From DASSKA01 sp963839365 (lineage in GTDB: Bacteria; Actinomycetota; Actinomycetes; Propionibacteriales; Nocardioidaceae), in NCBI GenBank assembly GCA_963839365.1, contig CAWIUT010000003.1, positions 62,001 through 126,000 on the forward strand: a stretch of 64,000 nt of DNA. Reading direction: 5' to 3'. Both the position numbers and the translations under genes were made by a program. Shown piece after piece: positions 50,997 to 59,501 of the stretch (position 1 is the stretch's first letter; every line of letters begins with the position of its first letter). The notes under the pieces were generated by a model, which was given only the letters and a program-made list of their open reading frames with translations, had not been told where the DNA came from and did not search any database.

Positions 50997-51881
50997 TCAC
51001 ACGAACACGGCCACGGCTCGGGCCGCGGCGGCGGGGTCCTGCTGCTGGTAGAGCGCCAGGAAGGAGCCGTCCGGGGCGAACACCGCCACCGGCTCGGTGC
51101 TGCCGGTGGCGACCTGCAGCGGCCGGCCGTGCGCGACCGTGGCGACCTGCTCGGCGTCGAGGTCGACAACGGGGAAGCAGCGGCGGGCCACCTCCGCCAT
51201 CGGCGTGACCCGGAAACAGCCGGCGAGCTCGTCCAGGGTGGTCGCCTCGTGGACGCCGAACGGGCCGACCGCGCTACGTCGCAGCGCGGTGAGGTGTCCG
51301 CCGACCCCGAGAGCGGCGCCGAGGTCGCGGGCCAGCGCGCGGATGTAGGTGCCGCTGGAGCAGCGCACCGTCAGCGGCACGTCCACCACCTCGCCGGCGC
51401 GGCTGCTCGGCCCGGCCTCCAGGTGGTGGATGGTCACCGGCCGTGGCGGCAGCACCACGTCCTCACCGGCGCGCACCCGCTTGTAGGCGCGTTGCCCGTC
51501 GACCTTGACCGCCGACACCGAGGACGGCACCTGCTCGATGCGCCCCCGGAACCGGCCCAGCGCGTCGCGAATCTGCTCGTCGGTCAGGCCGGCCGCCGAG
51601 GACCGCGCCACCGGCTCGCCCCCGGCGTCGTCGGTGGTGGTGGCCTCGCCGAGCCGTACGACCGCGTCGTACGCCTTCTCGGTCAGCGCCAGGTGGCCGA
51701 GCAGCCGGGTGGCCCGTCCGACGCCGACCAGCAGCACGCCGGTGGCCATCGGGTCCAGGGTGCCGGCGTGCCCGACCCGCCGGGTGCCCGCCAGCCGGCG
51801 CACCCGAGCGACCACGTCATGGGAGGTCAGCCCGGCCGGCTTGTCGACCACCACCAGGCCAGCGACCTCGGAGCCACTCAC
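50997..51881 (-). CDS. truB: tRNA pseudouridine(55) synthase
   Basis: A 294-residue enzyme forming pseudouridine 55 in the tRNA T-loop. The catalytic Asp is in RVGHAGTLDPMATGVLLVGV near residue 43. Also present are SVSAVKVDGQRAYKRVRAGE and RCSSGTYIRALARDLGAALG. The C-terminus includes a PUA-like tail (HGRPLQVATGSTEPVAVFAP). Its GTG start overlaps the rbfA stop (GTGA). Confidence 0.94.
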   Translation of the reverse strand: MSGSEVAGLVVVDKPAGLTSHDVVARVRRLAGTRRVGHAGTLDPMATGVLLVGVGRATRLLGHLALTEKAYDAVVRLGEATTTDDAGGEPVARSSAAGLTDEQIRDALGRFRGRIEQVPSSVSAVKVDGQRAYKRVRAGEDVVLPPRPVTIHHLEAGPSSRAGEVVDVPLTVRCSSGTYIRALARDLGAALGVGGHLTALRRSAVGPFGVHEATTLDELAGCFRVTPMAEVARRCFPVVDLDAEQVATVAHGRPLQVATGSTEPVAVFAPDGSFLALYQQQDPAAAARAVAVFV

Positions 51882-52354
51882 TCCTGGTCGCTGTGCTCGG
51901 GGTCCTCGGCGGCCGCCGGGTCGTCCGCGCCCTCTGCGGGCGCGGGCCGCCGGTAGGGGTCGGACTCCCCTGCGTACGCCGCCCCAGCTGCCGACGCGGC
52001 GACCGCGGCGTCGGAGGCCCGCGCCCTGGCGAGCAGGTCCTCGATGGCTCGCGCGCTCTCGGGGAGGGCGTCGTGGATGAACTCGATGGTCGGCACGTGG
52101 CGCATGCCGAGCTGCTTGCCGACCTCGGAGCGGATCACCCCCTTGGCCGACTCCAGCGCGGCGGCGGTGCCGTCGAGCTGGTCCTGCTCGCCGAGCACGG
52201 TGTAGAACACCGAGGCGTTCTGGGTGTCGCCGCTCACCCGGACGTCGGTGACCGTGATGAAGCCCAGCCGCGGGTCCTTGATCCGCCGCTCGAGCATCTC
52301 GGCCACCACGACCCTGATCCGGTCCGCCACCTTGCGCACGCGCGCGTTGCTCAT
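51878..52354 (-). CDS. rbfA: Ribosome-binding factor A
   Basis: A 158-residue 16S rRNA maturation factor. The KH-like core has RIRVVVAEMLERRIKDPRLG then FITVTDVRVSGDTQNASVFY. The final 50 residues (VAASAAGAAYAGESDPYRRP and an acidic end) form a disordered extension common in actinobacteria. It lies 90 bases after infB. Confidence 0.93.
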   Translation of the reverse strand: MSNARVRKVADRIRVVVAEMLERRIKDPRLGFITVTDVRVSGDTQNASVFYTVLGEQDQLDGTAAALESAKGVIRSEVGKQLGMRHVPTIEFIHDALPESARAIEDLLARARASDAAVAASAAGAAYAGESDPYRRPAPAEGADDPAAAEDPEHSDQE

Positions 52355-52375
52355 CGCCTTGCTCTCTGTTCGTGA

Positions 52376-52425
52376 CCCTGGCGCCTGGGGACCAGGGGGT
52401 GCGGGAAGACGACGTCTCCCTGCAC
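52376..52425 (-). promoter_or_regulatory. Two stem-loops between infB and rbfA
   Basis: CCCTGG/CCAGGG (52376-52397) and a longer 12-base stem with two mismatches (52399-52410 with 52414-52425) fill the gap between the infB stop and rbfA start. They may be processing or attenuation sites in the operon transcript. Confidence 0.35.
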
Positions 52426-52444
52426 CACCTGGCCGGCGGCTCGC

Positions 52445-55306
52445 TCAGTCGCGGGGGATCTCCCGCATCTCGTAGGTCTCCACCACGTCACCGATCTTGA
52501 TGTCGTTGTAGTTGCGCAGGACGAGGCCGCACTCGAAGCCCTCGCGGACCTCGTTCACGTCGTCCTTCTCGCGTCGCAACGACGCCAGATCGAGGTCCTC
52601 TGTGACCACGGCCCCGTCGCGGAGCAGCCGGGCCTTGGCGTTGCGGCGGATGACTCCGCTGCTCACCATGCAGCCCGCGATGTTCCCGACCTTGCTGGAC
52701 CGGAAGATCTGACGGATCTCGGCGGTGCCGAGCGAGACCTCCTCGTACTTCGGCTTCAGCATGCCCTTCAGGGCGGCCTCGATCTCCTCGATCGCCTGGT
52801 AGATGACCGAGTAGTAGCGGATCTCGACGCCTTCCTTCTCCGCCACCTCGGTCGCCTTGCCCTGAGGCCGGACGTTGAAGCCGATGATGATGGCGTCGCT
52901 CGCGGCGGCCAGCATCACGTTGGTCTCGGTGATCGCACCGACACCGCGGTCGATGACCCGCAGGCCCACCTCGTCGCCGACGTCGAGCTTCGACAGCGAG
53001 TCCTCCAGCGCCTCGACGGAACCGGACACGTCGCCCTTGAGGATGAGGTTGAGCTCCTGGCTCTCGCCCTTCTCCATGGAGGCCATGAAGTCCTCGAGCG
53101 TACGACGCCCACGGCGCTGCGCCTGCAACGCGGCGCGCTCTCGCGCCTCCCGCTTCTCGGCGATCTGCCGGGCCACCCGGTCGTCGTCGACGACCAGGAA
53201 GTTCTGGCCCGCGCTCGGCACGGCGGTCAGACCGAGGACCATGGCCGGCCGCGACGGGTCGGCCTCCTCGATGTTGTCGCCGTACTCGTCGAGCATCGCC
53301 CGGACCCGGCCGAACGCCGGGCCGGCGACGATCGAGTCCCCGACGTGCAGGGTGCCGCGCTGCACCAGGATCGTGGCGACCGGTCCGCGTCCGCGGTCCA
53401 GGTGCGCCTCGATGACCAGGCCCTGCGCGTCCTGGTCCGGGTTGGCCCGCAGGTCCAGCGCTGCGTCAGCGGTGAGCACGATGGCCTCGAGCAGCTTGTC
53501 GAGGTTCTCCTCGGCCTTGGCGGACACGTCGACGAACATGGTGTCGCCGCCGTACTCCTCCGGGACCAGGCCGTACTCGCTGAGCTGACCGCGCACCTTC
53601 TGCGGGTCGGCGGCGGGCATGTCGATCTTGTTCACCGCGACCACGATGGGCACCCCGGCAGCCTTGGCGTGGTTGAGCGCCTCGACCGTCTGCGGCATCA
53701 CGCCGTCGTCGGCGGCGACCACCAGCACTGCGATGTCGGTGGCCTGGGCACCACGGGCACGCATGGCGGTGAACGCCTCGTGGCCGGGGGTGTCGATGAA
53801 GGTGATCGGCCGCTCCGCACCGTCGACCTCGGTGGCCACCTGGTAGGCGCCGATGTGCTGGGTGATCCCACCGGCCTCCTTGGCCACCACATTGGCCTTG
53901 CGGAGCGCGTCGAGCAGCTTGGTCTTTCCGTGGTCGACGTGGCCCATCACGGTCACGACCGGCGGACGCGCCGCCATGTCGGCCTCGGAGCCCTCGTCGG
54001 TGCCGAACTCGAGGTCGAAGGACTCGAGCAGCTCACGGTCCTCGTCCTCGGGCGAGACGACCTGGACGTCGTAGTTCAGCTCCTCGCCGAGCAGCTCGAG
54101 CGTGCCGTCGTTGACCAACTCGGTCGCGGTCACCATCTCACCGAGGTGGAACAGCATCTGCACCAGCGAGGCCGGCTCGACGTTGATCTTCTCCGCGAAG
54201 TCGGTCAGCGAGGCGCCGCGGGCCAGCCGGATGGTCTCTCCGTTGCCCTTGCGGACCCGGACGCCACCGATGGTCGGGGCCTCCATGTTGTCGAACTCTT
54301 GACGACGCTGCCGCTTCGACTTGCGGCCACGACGCGACGGGCCGCCGGGACGCCCGAAGGCACCCTGGGTGGACCCGCGACCGCCGGGCCGGCCACCGGG
54401 ACGACCGCGGCCGGGCGGGAAGCTGCCGCCGCCGCGGCTCGGTGCCCCGCGGTTCGGGGCGCCACGGCCGGGCGCACCGGAGCGGCCCTGCCCGCCCGAG
54501 CGGCCACCGGGACCGGAGCCGAACGCCGCAGGCGACTTCGGCATCATCGCCGGGTTCGGGCGAGGCATCCCGGAACGGCCAGGCTGACCGCTGGTGCGGC
54601 CCGGGCCACCCTCACGGGCGGCGGGACGCGACTGACCACCGGCCGGAGGCGCGGGACGGCGTCCCATGCCCTGCGTGGACGAGAACGGGTTGTTGCCCGG
54701 GCGCGGGGTGCCGGGCCGCGGCGCCGGACGCGGCGGCGGGCTCGGCTTGCGCTGGGTGCCGGCCGAGGCGGCCGGGGCCTCCGGGGCCGAGGCGGCCGGC
54801 GACTCGGGGGCGGCCTGCTCCTGGGTCGCCTCCTCGGCCTGCGCCGGCTCCGGGGCCGACCGCTCGGGGGCGGCCGGTCGCGGGCCCGGCTTCGGCGCCG
54901 GGGCAGCCTTCGCCGCCGGCGCCTCCTGCTGGGCCGGGGCGCCGTCGGGCGACACCTCGGGGGCACTGGGGCCGACGCCGTTGCCGGTCGCCGCGGGCGG
55001 AGCCTCGGCAGGCGCCTCCGCAGGCGTCTGGGCCGGCGCCTCGGTGGGCGTCTCGGGCGGCGTCTCGGCCTCGGCCTTCTTGGCCGGCTTCTTCGCCGTC
55101 TTCTTGGCAGCCTTCTTCGCCGCCGCCTTCTCGGCGGCAGCCTTCAACTCGTCACCGTAGGTGTCGGTGAACCTCTTCACGACCGGAGGTTCGACCGTCG
55201 ACGACGGCGACTTGACGAACTCCCCCATCTCCCCGAGCTTCTCAAGCACCTGCTTGCTCGGGATGCCGAACTCTTTGGCGAGCTCGTGGACTCGGACCTT
55301 AGCCAC
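52445..55306 (-). CDS. infB: Translation initiation factor IF-2
   Basis: A 953-residue GTPase that places initiator tRNA on the 30S subunit. The first 50 residues are the IF2-N module (VRVHELAKEFGIPSKQVLEK). Residues about 60-330 are low-complexity, rich in Ala, Pro, Gly and Arg, as in other actinobacteria. The G domain has VTVMGHVDHGKTKLLDALRK (G1), DTPGHEAFTAMRARGAQ (G3) and NKID (G4), followed by the C-terminal domains ending EMREIPRD. Normal length for the phylum. Between ylxR and rbfA. Confidence 0.96.
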   Translation of the reverse strand: MAKVRVHELAKEFGIPSKQVLEKLGEMGEFVKSPSSTVEPPVVKRFTDTYGDELKAAAEKAAAKKAAKKTAKKPAKKAEAETPPETPTEAPAQTPAEAPAEAPPAATGNGVGPSAPEVSPDGAPAQQEAPAAKAAPAPKPGPRPAAPERSAPEPAQAEEATQEQAAPESPAASAPEAPAASAGTQRKPSPPPRPAPRPGTPRPGNNPFSSTQGMGRRPAPPAGGQSRPAAREGGPGRTSGQPGRSGMPRPNPAMMPKSPAAFGSGPGGRSGGQGRSGAPGRGAPNRGAPSRGGGSFPPGRGRPGGRPGGRGSTQGAFGRPGGPSRRGRKSKRQRRQEFDNMEAPTIGGVRVRKGNGETIRLARGASLTDFAEKINVEPASLVQMLFHLGEMVTATELVNDGTLELLGEELNYDVQVVSPEDEDRELLESFDLEFGTDEGSEADMAARPPVVTVMGHVDHGKTKLLDALRKANVVAKEAGGITQHIGAYQVATEVDGAERPITFIDTPGHEAFTAMRARGAQATDIAVLVVAADDGVMPQTVEALNHAKAAGVPIVVAVNKIDMPAADPQKVRGQLSEYGLVPEEYGGDTMFVDVSAKAEENLDKLLEAIVLTADAALDLRANPDQDAQGLVIEAHLDRGRGPVATILVQRGTLHVGDSIVAGPAFGRVRAMLDEYGDNIEEADPSRPAMVLGLTAVPSAGQNFLVVDDDRVARQIAEKREARERAALQAQRRGRRTLEDFMASMEKGESQELNLILKGDVSGSVEALEDSLSKLDVGDEVGLRVIDRGVGAITETNVMLAAASDAIIIGFNVRPQGKATEVAEKEGVEIRYYSVIYQAIEEIEAALKGMLKPKYEEVSLGTAEIRQIFRSSKVGNIAGCMVSSGVIRRNAKARLLRDGAVVTEDLDLASLRREKDDVNEVREGFECGLVLRNYNDIKIGDVVETYEMREIPRD

Positions 55307-55417
55307 GCTTCTCCTTCTGGCCCGAGCCGTTTCGCGGTCCGGACCTTTAGCTGGTGTGCATGCTCATCGCAACGTACTCATCGAGTGCTCATGAGCTGCT
55401 GCTCCATCTTCTGTCGG

Positions 55418-55771
55418 TCAACACGGACGCGCGGGCGAGGTTCCGCCCGCGTCCCCGGACGGGCCGGGGTGTGGTGCATGCTGCTGGACGTAGGCCTCCA
55501 CCGGTGTGCCGGACAGGGGACCCGCGGCCTTGAGGGCCCGCGAGAACGCCTTCCGGCGGATCGCGAGCGCCAGGCAGTCGGGATCGAGGTGCAGGTATGC
55601 GCCCCGGCCCGTTGCCCGGCCCGCAGGATCGGGGAGTACGGCGGGACCGGACCCCTCGTCACCTGCGACGACTCGAAGCAGCTGATGCTTGGTGTTTCGT
55701 TTCCGGCAACCTACACAGGTACGCAAGGGGCGCGTGCGCGCGCAGGCTGAACTGCCGTGTTCTCGAACCAC
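55418..55771 (-). CDS. ylxR: YlxR family RNA-binding protein
   Basis: A 117-residue protein. The family core has RTCVGCRKRNTKHQLLRVVA near residue 17, with the conserved C-V-G-C-R motif, and GRGAYLHLDPDCLALAIRRK. YlxR proteins bind RNA and affect RNase P or gene expression in some species. The start is taken at GTG 55771; no good Shine-Dalgarno is present. The gene lies between nusA (45 bases before) and infB (111 bases after) in the usual order. The C-terminal extension after residue 90 is not conserved. Confidence 0.87.
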   Translation of the reverse strand: MVREHGSSACARTRPLRTCVGCRKRNTKHQLLRVVAGDEGSGPAVLPDPAGRATGRGAYLHLDPDCLALAIRRKAFSRALKAAGPLSGTPVEAYVQQHAPHPGPSGDAGGTSPARPC

Positions 55772-55816
55772 CGAGCAACAGTCTACCGGCTCGGCGGCCC
55801 AGACTCGAAACCGGAA

Positions 55817-56848
55817 TCAGACCGCCGGTGGTTTGTCGGGGGTCGCCTCCACCCCGGCGGGGCCGGCAACCGTGCCCGTGGTGGGGGCCTCGTCGGAGCG
55901 GATGTCGATACGCCACCCGGTCAGCCGGGCGGCCAGCCGGGCGTTCTGGCCCTCCTTGCCGATCGCCAGCGACAGCTGGTAGTCGGGGACCACCACCCGC
56001 GCCGCCCTCGCGGCCGGGTCGACGACCTCCACGCTCGAGACCCGCGCCGGGGAGAGCGCGTTGGCGACCAGCTGGGCGGGGTCGTCGGCCCAGTCGATGA
56101 TGTCGATCTTCTCCCCGTGCAGCTCGTGCATCACGTTGCGGACCCGCTGACCCATCGGGCCGATGCAGGAGCCCTTGGCGTTCACGCCCGGCACCGTGGA
56201 GCGCACGGCGATCTTGGTGCGGTGGCCCGCCTCTCGGGCGATCGCACGGATCTCCACCGATCCGTCGGCGATCTCCGGCACCTCGAGCGCGAACAGCTTC
56301 TTGACCAGGTTGGGGTGGGAGCGGGACAGCATCACCTGCGGGCCGCGCATCCCCTTGCGCACGCTGATCACCAGGCACTTGATGCGGGTGCCGTGGTCGT
56401 ACTGCTCCCCCGGGGCTCGCTCCCCGGCCGGCAGCAGCGCCTCCAGCCGTCCGAGGTCGACCAGCACGTCATCCGGGTTGCGTCCCTGCTGGATGGTGCC
56501 GGAGACGATGTTGCCCTCCTTGCCGGAGAACTCGCCGAACTTGAGCTCGTCCTCGGCATCGCGGAGGCGTTGCAGGATGACCTGCTTGGCAGTGGTGGCG
56601 GCGATGCGTCCGAAACCGACCGGTGTGTCGTCGTACTCCCCGACGACGTTGCCCTCCTCGTCGGTCTCGGCGGCGTAGACGGTGACGTGTCCGGACTTGC
56701 GGTCCAGCTCGACGCGCGCGTTGGTCTGCGCACCGGGGGTCTTGTGGTACGCCGTGAGGAGGGCCTGCTCGATCGCCTCGACCAGGATCTCGAAGGAGAT
56801 CTCCTTCTCGCGTTCGAGCGAGCGCAGGATCGACATGTCGATGTCCAT
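55817..56848 (-). CDS. nusA: Transcription termination/antitermination protein NusA
   Basis: A 343-residue RNA polymerase-binding factor. The N-terminal domain has DIDMSILRSLEREKEISFEI and EAIEQALLTAYHKTPGAQTN. An S1 domain follows, then KH1 and KH2, including KGSCIGPMGQRVRNVMHELH and DYQLSLAIGKEGQNARLAAR. The acidic repeats of proteobacterial NusA are missing, as is normal in actinobacteria. It is five bases after rimP. Confidence 0.95.
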   Translation of the reverse strand: MDIDMSILRSLEREKEISFEILVEAIEQALLTAYHKTPGAQTNARVELDRKSGHVTVYAAETDEEGNVVGEYDDTPVGFGRIAATTAKQVILQRLRDAEDELKFGEFSGKEGNIVSGTIQQGRNPDDVLVDLGRLEALLPAGERAPGEQYDHGTRIKCLVISVRKGMRGPQVMLSRSHPNLVKKLFALEVPEIADGSVEIRAIAREAGHRTKIAVRSTVPGVNAKGSCIGPMGQRVRNVMHELHGEKIDIIDWADDPAQLVANALSPARVSSVEVVDPAARAARVVVPDYQLSLAIGKEGQNARLAARLTGWRIDIRSDEAPTTGTVAGPAGVEATPDKPPAV

Positions 56849-56853
56849 GCGGC

Positions 56854-57321
56854 TCAGCCCTCCTTCCGGTTGAACTCGATCTGGATCCGGGCCTTGGCCA
56901 CGTCGGTGTACGCCACCTCGTGGGCGTGACCGTCCACGTCCAGCACGGCGCGCTGCTCGTCGCAGTCCTTGATGCGCCCCGTGACGTCCCGGCCGTCGTG
57001 GGTGACCACCTTGACCTGCCGTCCCTGGTTGCGTCGCCAGTGCCGCGGCAGGGTGAGCGGCCGGTCCGCGCCTCGCGAGCTCACCTCGAGGGTGTAGGGC
57101 TGCTCGCCCATCACGTCGGACTCGTCCAGCGTCCGGGAGACGATCCGGGTCGCATCGGCGACCTCATCGAGGGTGACACCGCCGTCCTTGTCCACCGCGA
57201 CCCTCAGCACCCGGCGCTTGCCGGCGGGTGCAAGCTCGATCGTCTCGAGGTCCAGACCCTCCGCAAGCAGGGCATCGCCGAGCAGTCCGGCAAGTCGGTC
57301 CCGGACCTCTTGCGTGCTCAC
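56854..57321 (-). CDS. rimP: Ribosome maturation factor RimP
   Basis: A 155-residue 30S assembly factor. It contains GKRRVLRVAVDKDGGVTLDE then VADATRIVSRTLDESDVMGE and YTLEVSSRGADRPLTLPRHW, the family signature. Start GTG/ATG region at 57321 has AGAGAGGTGACC upstream. First gene of rimP-nusA-ylxR-infB-rbfA-truB-ribF; its promoter must lie in the 163-base gap shared with the divergent lipoprotein gene, where a TAGGGT -10-like element is visible near 57420. Confidence 0.92.
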   Translation of the reverse strand: MSTQEVRDRLAGLLGDALLAEGLDLETIELAPAGKRRVLRVAVDKDGGVTLDEVADATRIVSRTLDESDVMGEQPYTLEVSSRGADRPLTLPRHWRRNQGRQVKVVTHDGRDVTGRIKDCDEQRAVLDVDGHAHEVAYTDVAKARIQIEFNRKEG

Positions 57322-57484
57322 CGGTCACCTCTCTGCTGTGCTGTTGTCAGTGTCCTGCACGGGACCCATCATCGGGCCCTCCGTGCGCCGCTCGGGGCTC
57401 ACGTCGCAGGGCAACCCTAGCGGACCGCCGAGTCACCAGCACCCGACCGCGCCCGGGCGCCGTCGGAGCCCGTAGGGTCGTCGC

Positions 57485-58198
57485 GTGCATGATCGCGAGG
57501 ACCGCGCGACGACGGCGGCCGGGCCGGACCGGCCCGTGGGTCGACGCCGTGCTCTGCTGCTCGGCGGAGGTCTCGCGCTGGGGTCGATCGTGGCGCTGAG
57601 CGGCTGCACCGTCGGCAGCACCTCGGAGCCGCTCCCCCCGGTCCACGAGCCGACACCGGGCGTCGACCCGGATGTGGTGCTGGCCGGCAAGACGCTGAAC
57701 GCCGAGCAGGCGATGCTCGACCGGGTCAACGCGACCATGACCCGGCACACGGGACTGCGTGCGCTGCTGAGCCCGGTGGCCGCCGTGCACGAGGCGCACG
57801 TGAAGCTGCTCATCCACGCAGTACCGGGCTCAGGGCCTTCGCCCGGCGCATCACCCAGTCCCTCACCGTCGCGAAGCCCCTCTCCGACCCCCTCGGGCAC
57901 GACCGCCGCGGCCGGCGCCACCGCGAGCGGAAGCCCCTCGCCCAGTGCCTCGCCCAGTGCCTCGCCCAGTGTCTCGCCCAGTGTCTCGCCCAGCTCCGAG
58001 CCGGTCCCCCGGGACCCTCGCCGAGCCGTGCACCGGCTCGCCCGCCACGAGGACGAGCTGAGCCTCTTCGACAAGCAGCAGGCGTTCAGCGCGCGCAGCG
58101 GCGCATTCGCCCGTCTCCTCGCGAGCATGGCCGCGGCCGCGGCGCAGCAGGCGGTCACGCTCGGGCATACCGCCCATCACCGGGCTGGTGCGCGATGA
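57485..58198 (+). CDS. Predicted lipoprotein with Ser/Pro-repeat linker, paired with ferritin-like protein
   Basis: A 237-residue exported protein. The signal has twin-Arg-like GRRRALLLGGGLALGSIVAL and lipobox ALSGC (Cys near residue 40). The mature part has a helical stretch (TLNAEQAMLDRVNATMTRHT), then a Ser/Pro/Ala/Thr-rich linker (about residues 118-176) built partly from 12-bp DNA repeats, and a second helix-rich end (ARHEDELSLFDKQQAFSARS). Helical content and coupling with the next gene suggest a four-helix bundle interrupted by the linker. GTG start at 57485. Its stop overlaps the next start (ATGA). No known function. Confidence 0.72.
   Translation: MHDREDRATTAAGPDRPVGRRRALLLGGGLALGSIVALSGCTVGSTSEPLPPVHEPTPGVDPDVVLAGKTLNAEQAMLDRVNATMTRHTGLRALLSPVAAVHEAHVKLLIHAVPGSGPSPGASPSPSPSRSPSPTPSGTTAAAGATASGSPSPSASPSASPSVSPSVSPSSEPVPRDPRRAVHRLARHEDELSLFDKQQAFSARSGAFARLLASMAAAAAQQAVTLGHTAHHRAGAR
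57937..57993. repeat. 12-bp tandem repeat coding for Ser-Pro-Ser-Ala/Val
   Basis: About 4.75 copies of CTCGCCCAGTGC (last ones ending GT) run in phase inside the lipoprotein gene and encode a flexible SPSA/SPSV linker. Such in-frame arrays change length by slippage without breaking the gene. Confidence 0.85.
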
Positions 58199-58626
58199 CC
58201 GCGGTGCCGTCCCTGCAGCAGACGTTGGCCGGGGAGTACGCCGCGGTCTACTGCTACGGGGTGATCGGAGGGCGGGTGTCGTCGTCGAAGGACCCGGTGC
58301 TGGCCAGCCGTGTCGCCCAGGCGTACACCACCCACCGGGGTCGCCGGGACCAGCTGATCGGGATGATCCGGGACGCCGGCGCAACCCCACAGGCCTCCGC
58401 AGTCAGCTACGAGCTGCCCGGGCCGGCCCGGACAGCGCATCAGCTCTCGGCCGCGGCGACCGAGCTGGAGAAGCGCTGCGCCAGGTTGTACGCCGACATG
58501 GTGGAGAACACCTCGCTGCTGCACCGACAGTGGGCCATCGACTCACTGGCGGACGCCGCCGTGAGGGAGCTGGGCTTCTCCGGCTCCCCGAGCGCCTTCC
58601 CCGGGGAGCCCGGCCTTCATTTCTGA
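58195..58626 (+). CDS. Ferritin-like DUF4439 domain protein
   Basis: A 143-residue four-helix protein resembling DUF4439 ferritin-like proteins of actinobacteria: SLQQTLAGEYAAVYCYGVIG near the N-terminus, and a later ARTAHQLSAAATELEKRCAR. A canonical E-x-x-H di-iron motif is not evident, so metal binding is uncertain. It has no signal of its own. The ATG overlaps the preceding lipoprotein stop, so the two are coupled and probably act together. Confidence 0.75.
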   Translation: MTAVPSLQQTLAGEYAAVYCYGVIGGRVSSSKDPVLASRVAQAYTTHRGRRDQLIGMIRDAGATPQASAVSYELPGPARTAHQLSAAATELEKRCARLYADMVENTSLLHRQWAIDSLADAAVRELGFSGSPSAFPGEPGLHF

Positions 58627-58631
58627 AGGCC
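58582..58631 (+). terminator. Double hairpin at the end of the ferritin-like gene
   Basis: GGCTCCCC/GGGGAGCC (58582-58610) is followed directly by GGCCTTC/GAAGGCC (58612-58631), both perfect, spanning the stop codon at 58624-58626. The tandem stems look like a factor-independent actinobacterial terminator lacking a U-tract. The following 170 bases to the HAD gene hold no other obvious feature. Confidence 0.55.
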
Positions 58632-58799
58632 CACCGCCCCGCCCCGGCACGCACCCACCGACAGTTCCTGCCGACGCGAAGCCCACTGGTCACCCGGACC
58701 AGCGACAGTCTCCAGGAAGAAGTACTCCCTTGTGGTGCAGGGAACTCGTCAGGCTCGAGCGCCGGGCCGGTTGGGCGCTGACGCATCCTGCCGGTCGGG

Positions 58800-59501
58800 T
58801 CAGTGCACCCAGGCGGCCACCACGTCGTACACGTCGGCGAGCCGGTCGACGATGGCGTCCGGCTCTCCCTCCGTGTGGCCGATCTGCTCAACGGGGATGT
58901 CGCTGTGCGGAACCAGGACGGTGCGCATGCCGACGTTCGACGCGCCCCAGATGTCGTCGAACAGCCGATCGCCGACGAACACGCAGCGCGAAGGGTCGTC
59001 CACGCCCACCGCGTCCATCGCCGCGGAGAACGCCTGCGGCGACGGTTTCGTCCACGCGATCTCACTGGTGTAGACGGCACCGTCGATCATGTCCAGCACG
59101 CCGTCGCGTCGGAAGTACTCCTCGTGCCACTCGCGCGGCCACAGCGTGTTGGAGAGCACGCCGACCCGGAACCCGTCGATCTTGAGCCTGCTGATCAGCG
59201 GCACCGCATCGGGGTCGGTGAGGCTGTGCGGCTCCCAGAACTCCCGGTAGGCGGTCAGCATCGACTCGTCGTGGGAGAGCCCGGCCTCGGCGAACACGTC
59301 CGCGATCGTGGCACTGGTGTGGTCGTCACGGGAGCGACCCCAGATGGCCTCGCCGGCCTTGCGCAGCGCCAGCGGCACCGACGCGTCGGCGTCGGCGACG
59401 GCGGCGGCCAGCGCCTTGCTCTCCTCCTCGAAGTCCACGGCGTGCCAGGGGGTCAGCGTGCCACCCCAGTCGAAGATCAGGGCATCGACGGGCTCAGGCA
59501 C
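58800..59501 (-). CDS. HAD-family hydrolase
   Basis: About 233 residues. Motif I is ALIFDWGGTLTPWHAVDFEE near residue 10: the nucleophile Asp is present, but the usual second Asp (general acid) is Gly, as in the D-x-A motif of phosphonatase-type HADs. Motif II is VGVLSNTLW, motif III Lys in AWTKPSPQAFSAAM, and motif IV VFVGDRLFDDIWGA. Start GTG 59501 overlaps the proS stop by eight bases. It probably hydrolyses a small phosphorylated compound; substrate unknown. Confidence 0.85.
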   Translation of the reverse strand: MPEPVDALIFDWGGTLTPWHAVDFEEESKALAAAVADADASVPLALRKAGEAIWGRSRDDHTSATIADVFAEAGLSHDESMLTAYREFWEPHSLTDPDAVPLISRLKIDGFRVGVLSNTLWPREWHEEYFRRDGVLDMIDGAVYTSEIAWTKPSPQAFSAAMDAVGVDDPSRCVFVGDRLFDDIWGASNVGMRTVLVPHSDIPVEQIGHTEGEPDAIVDRLADVYDVVAAWVH

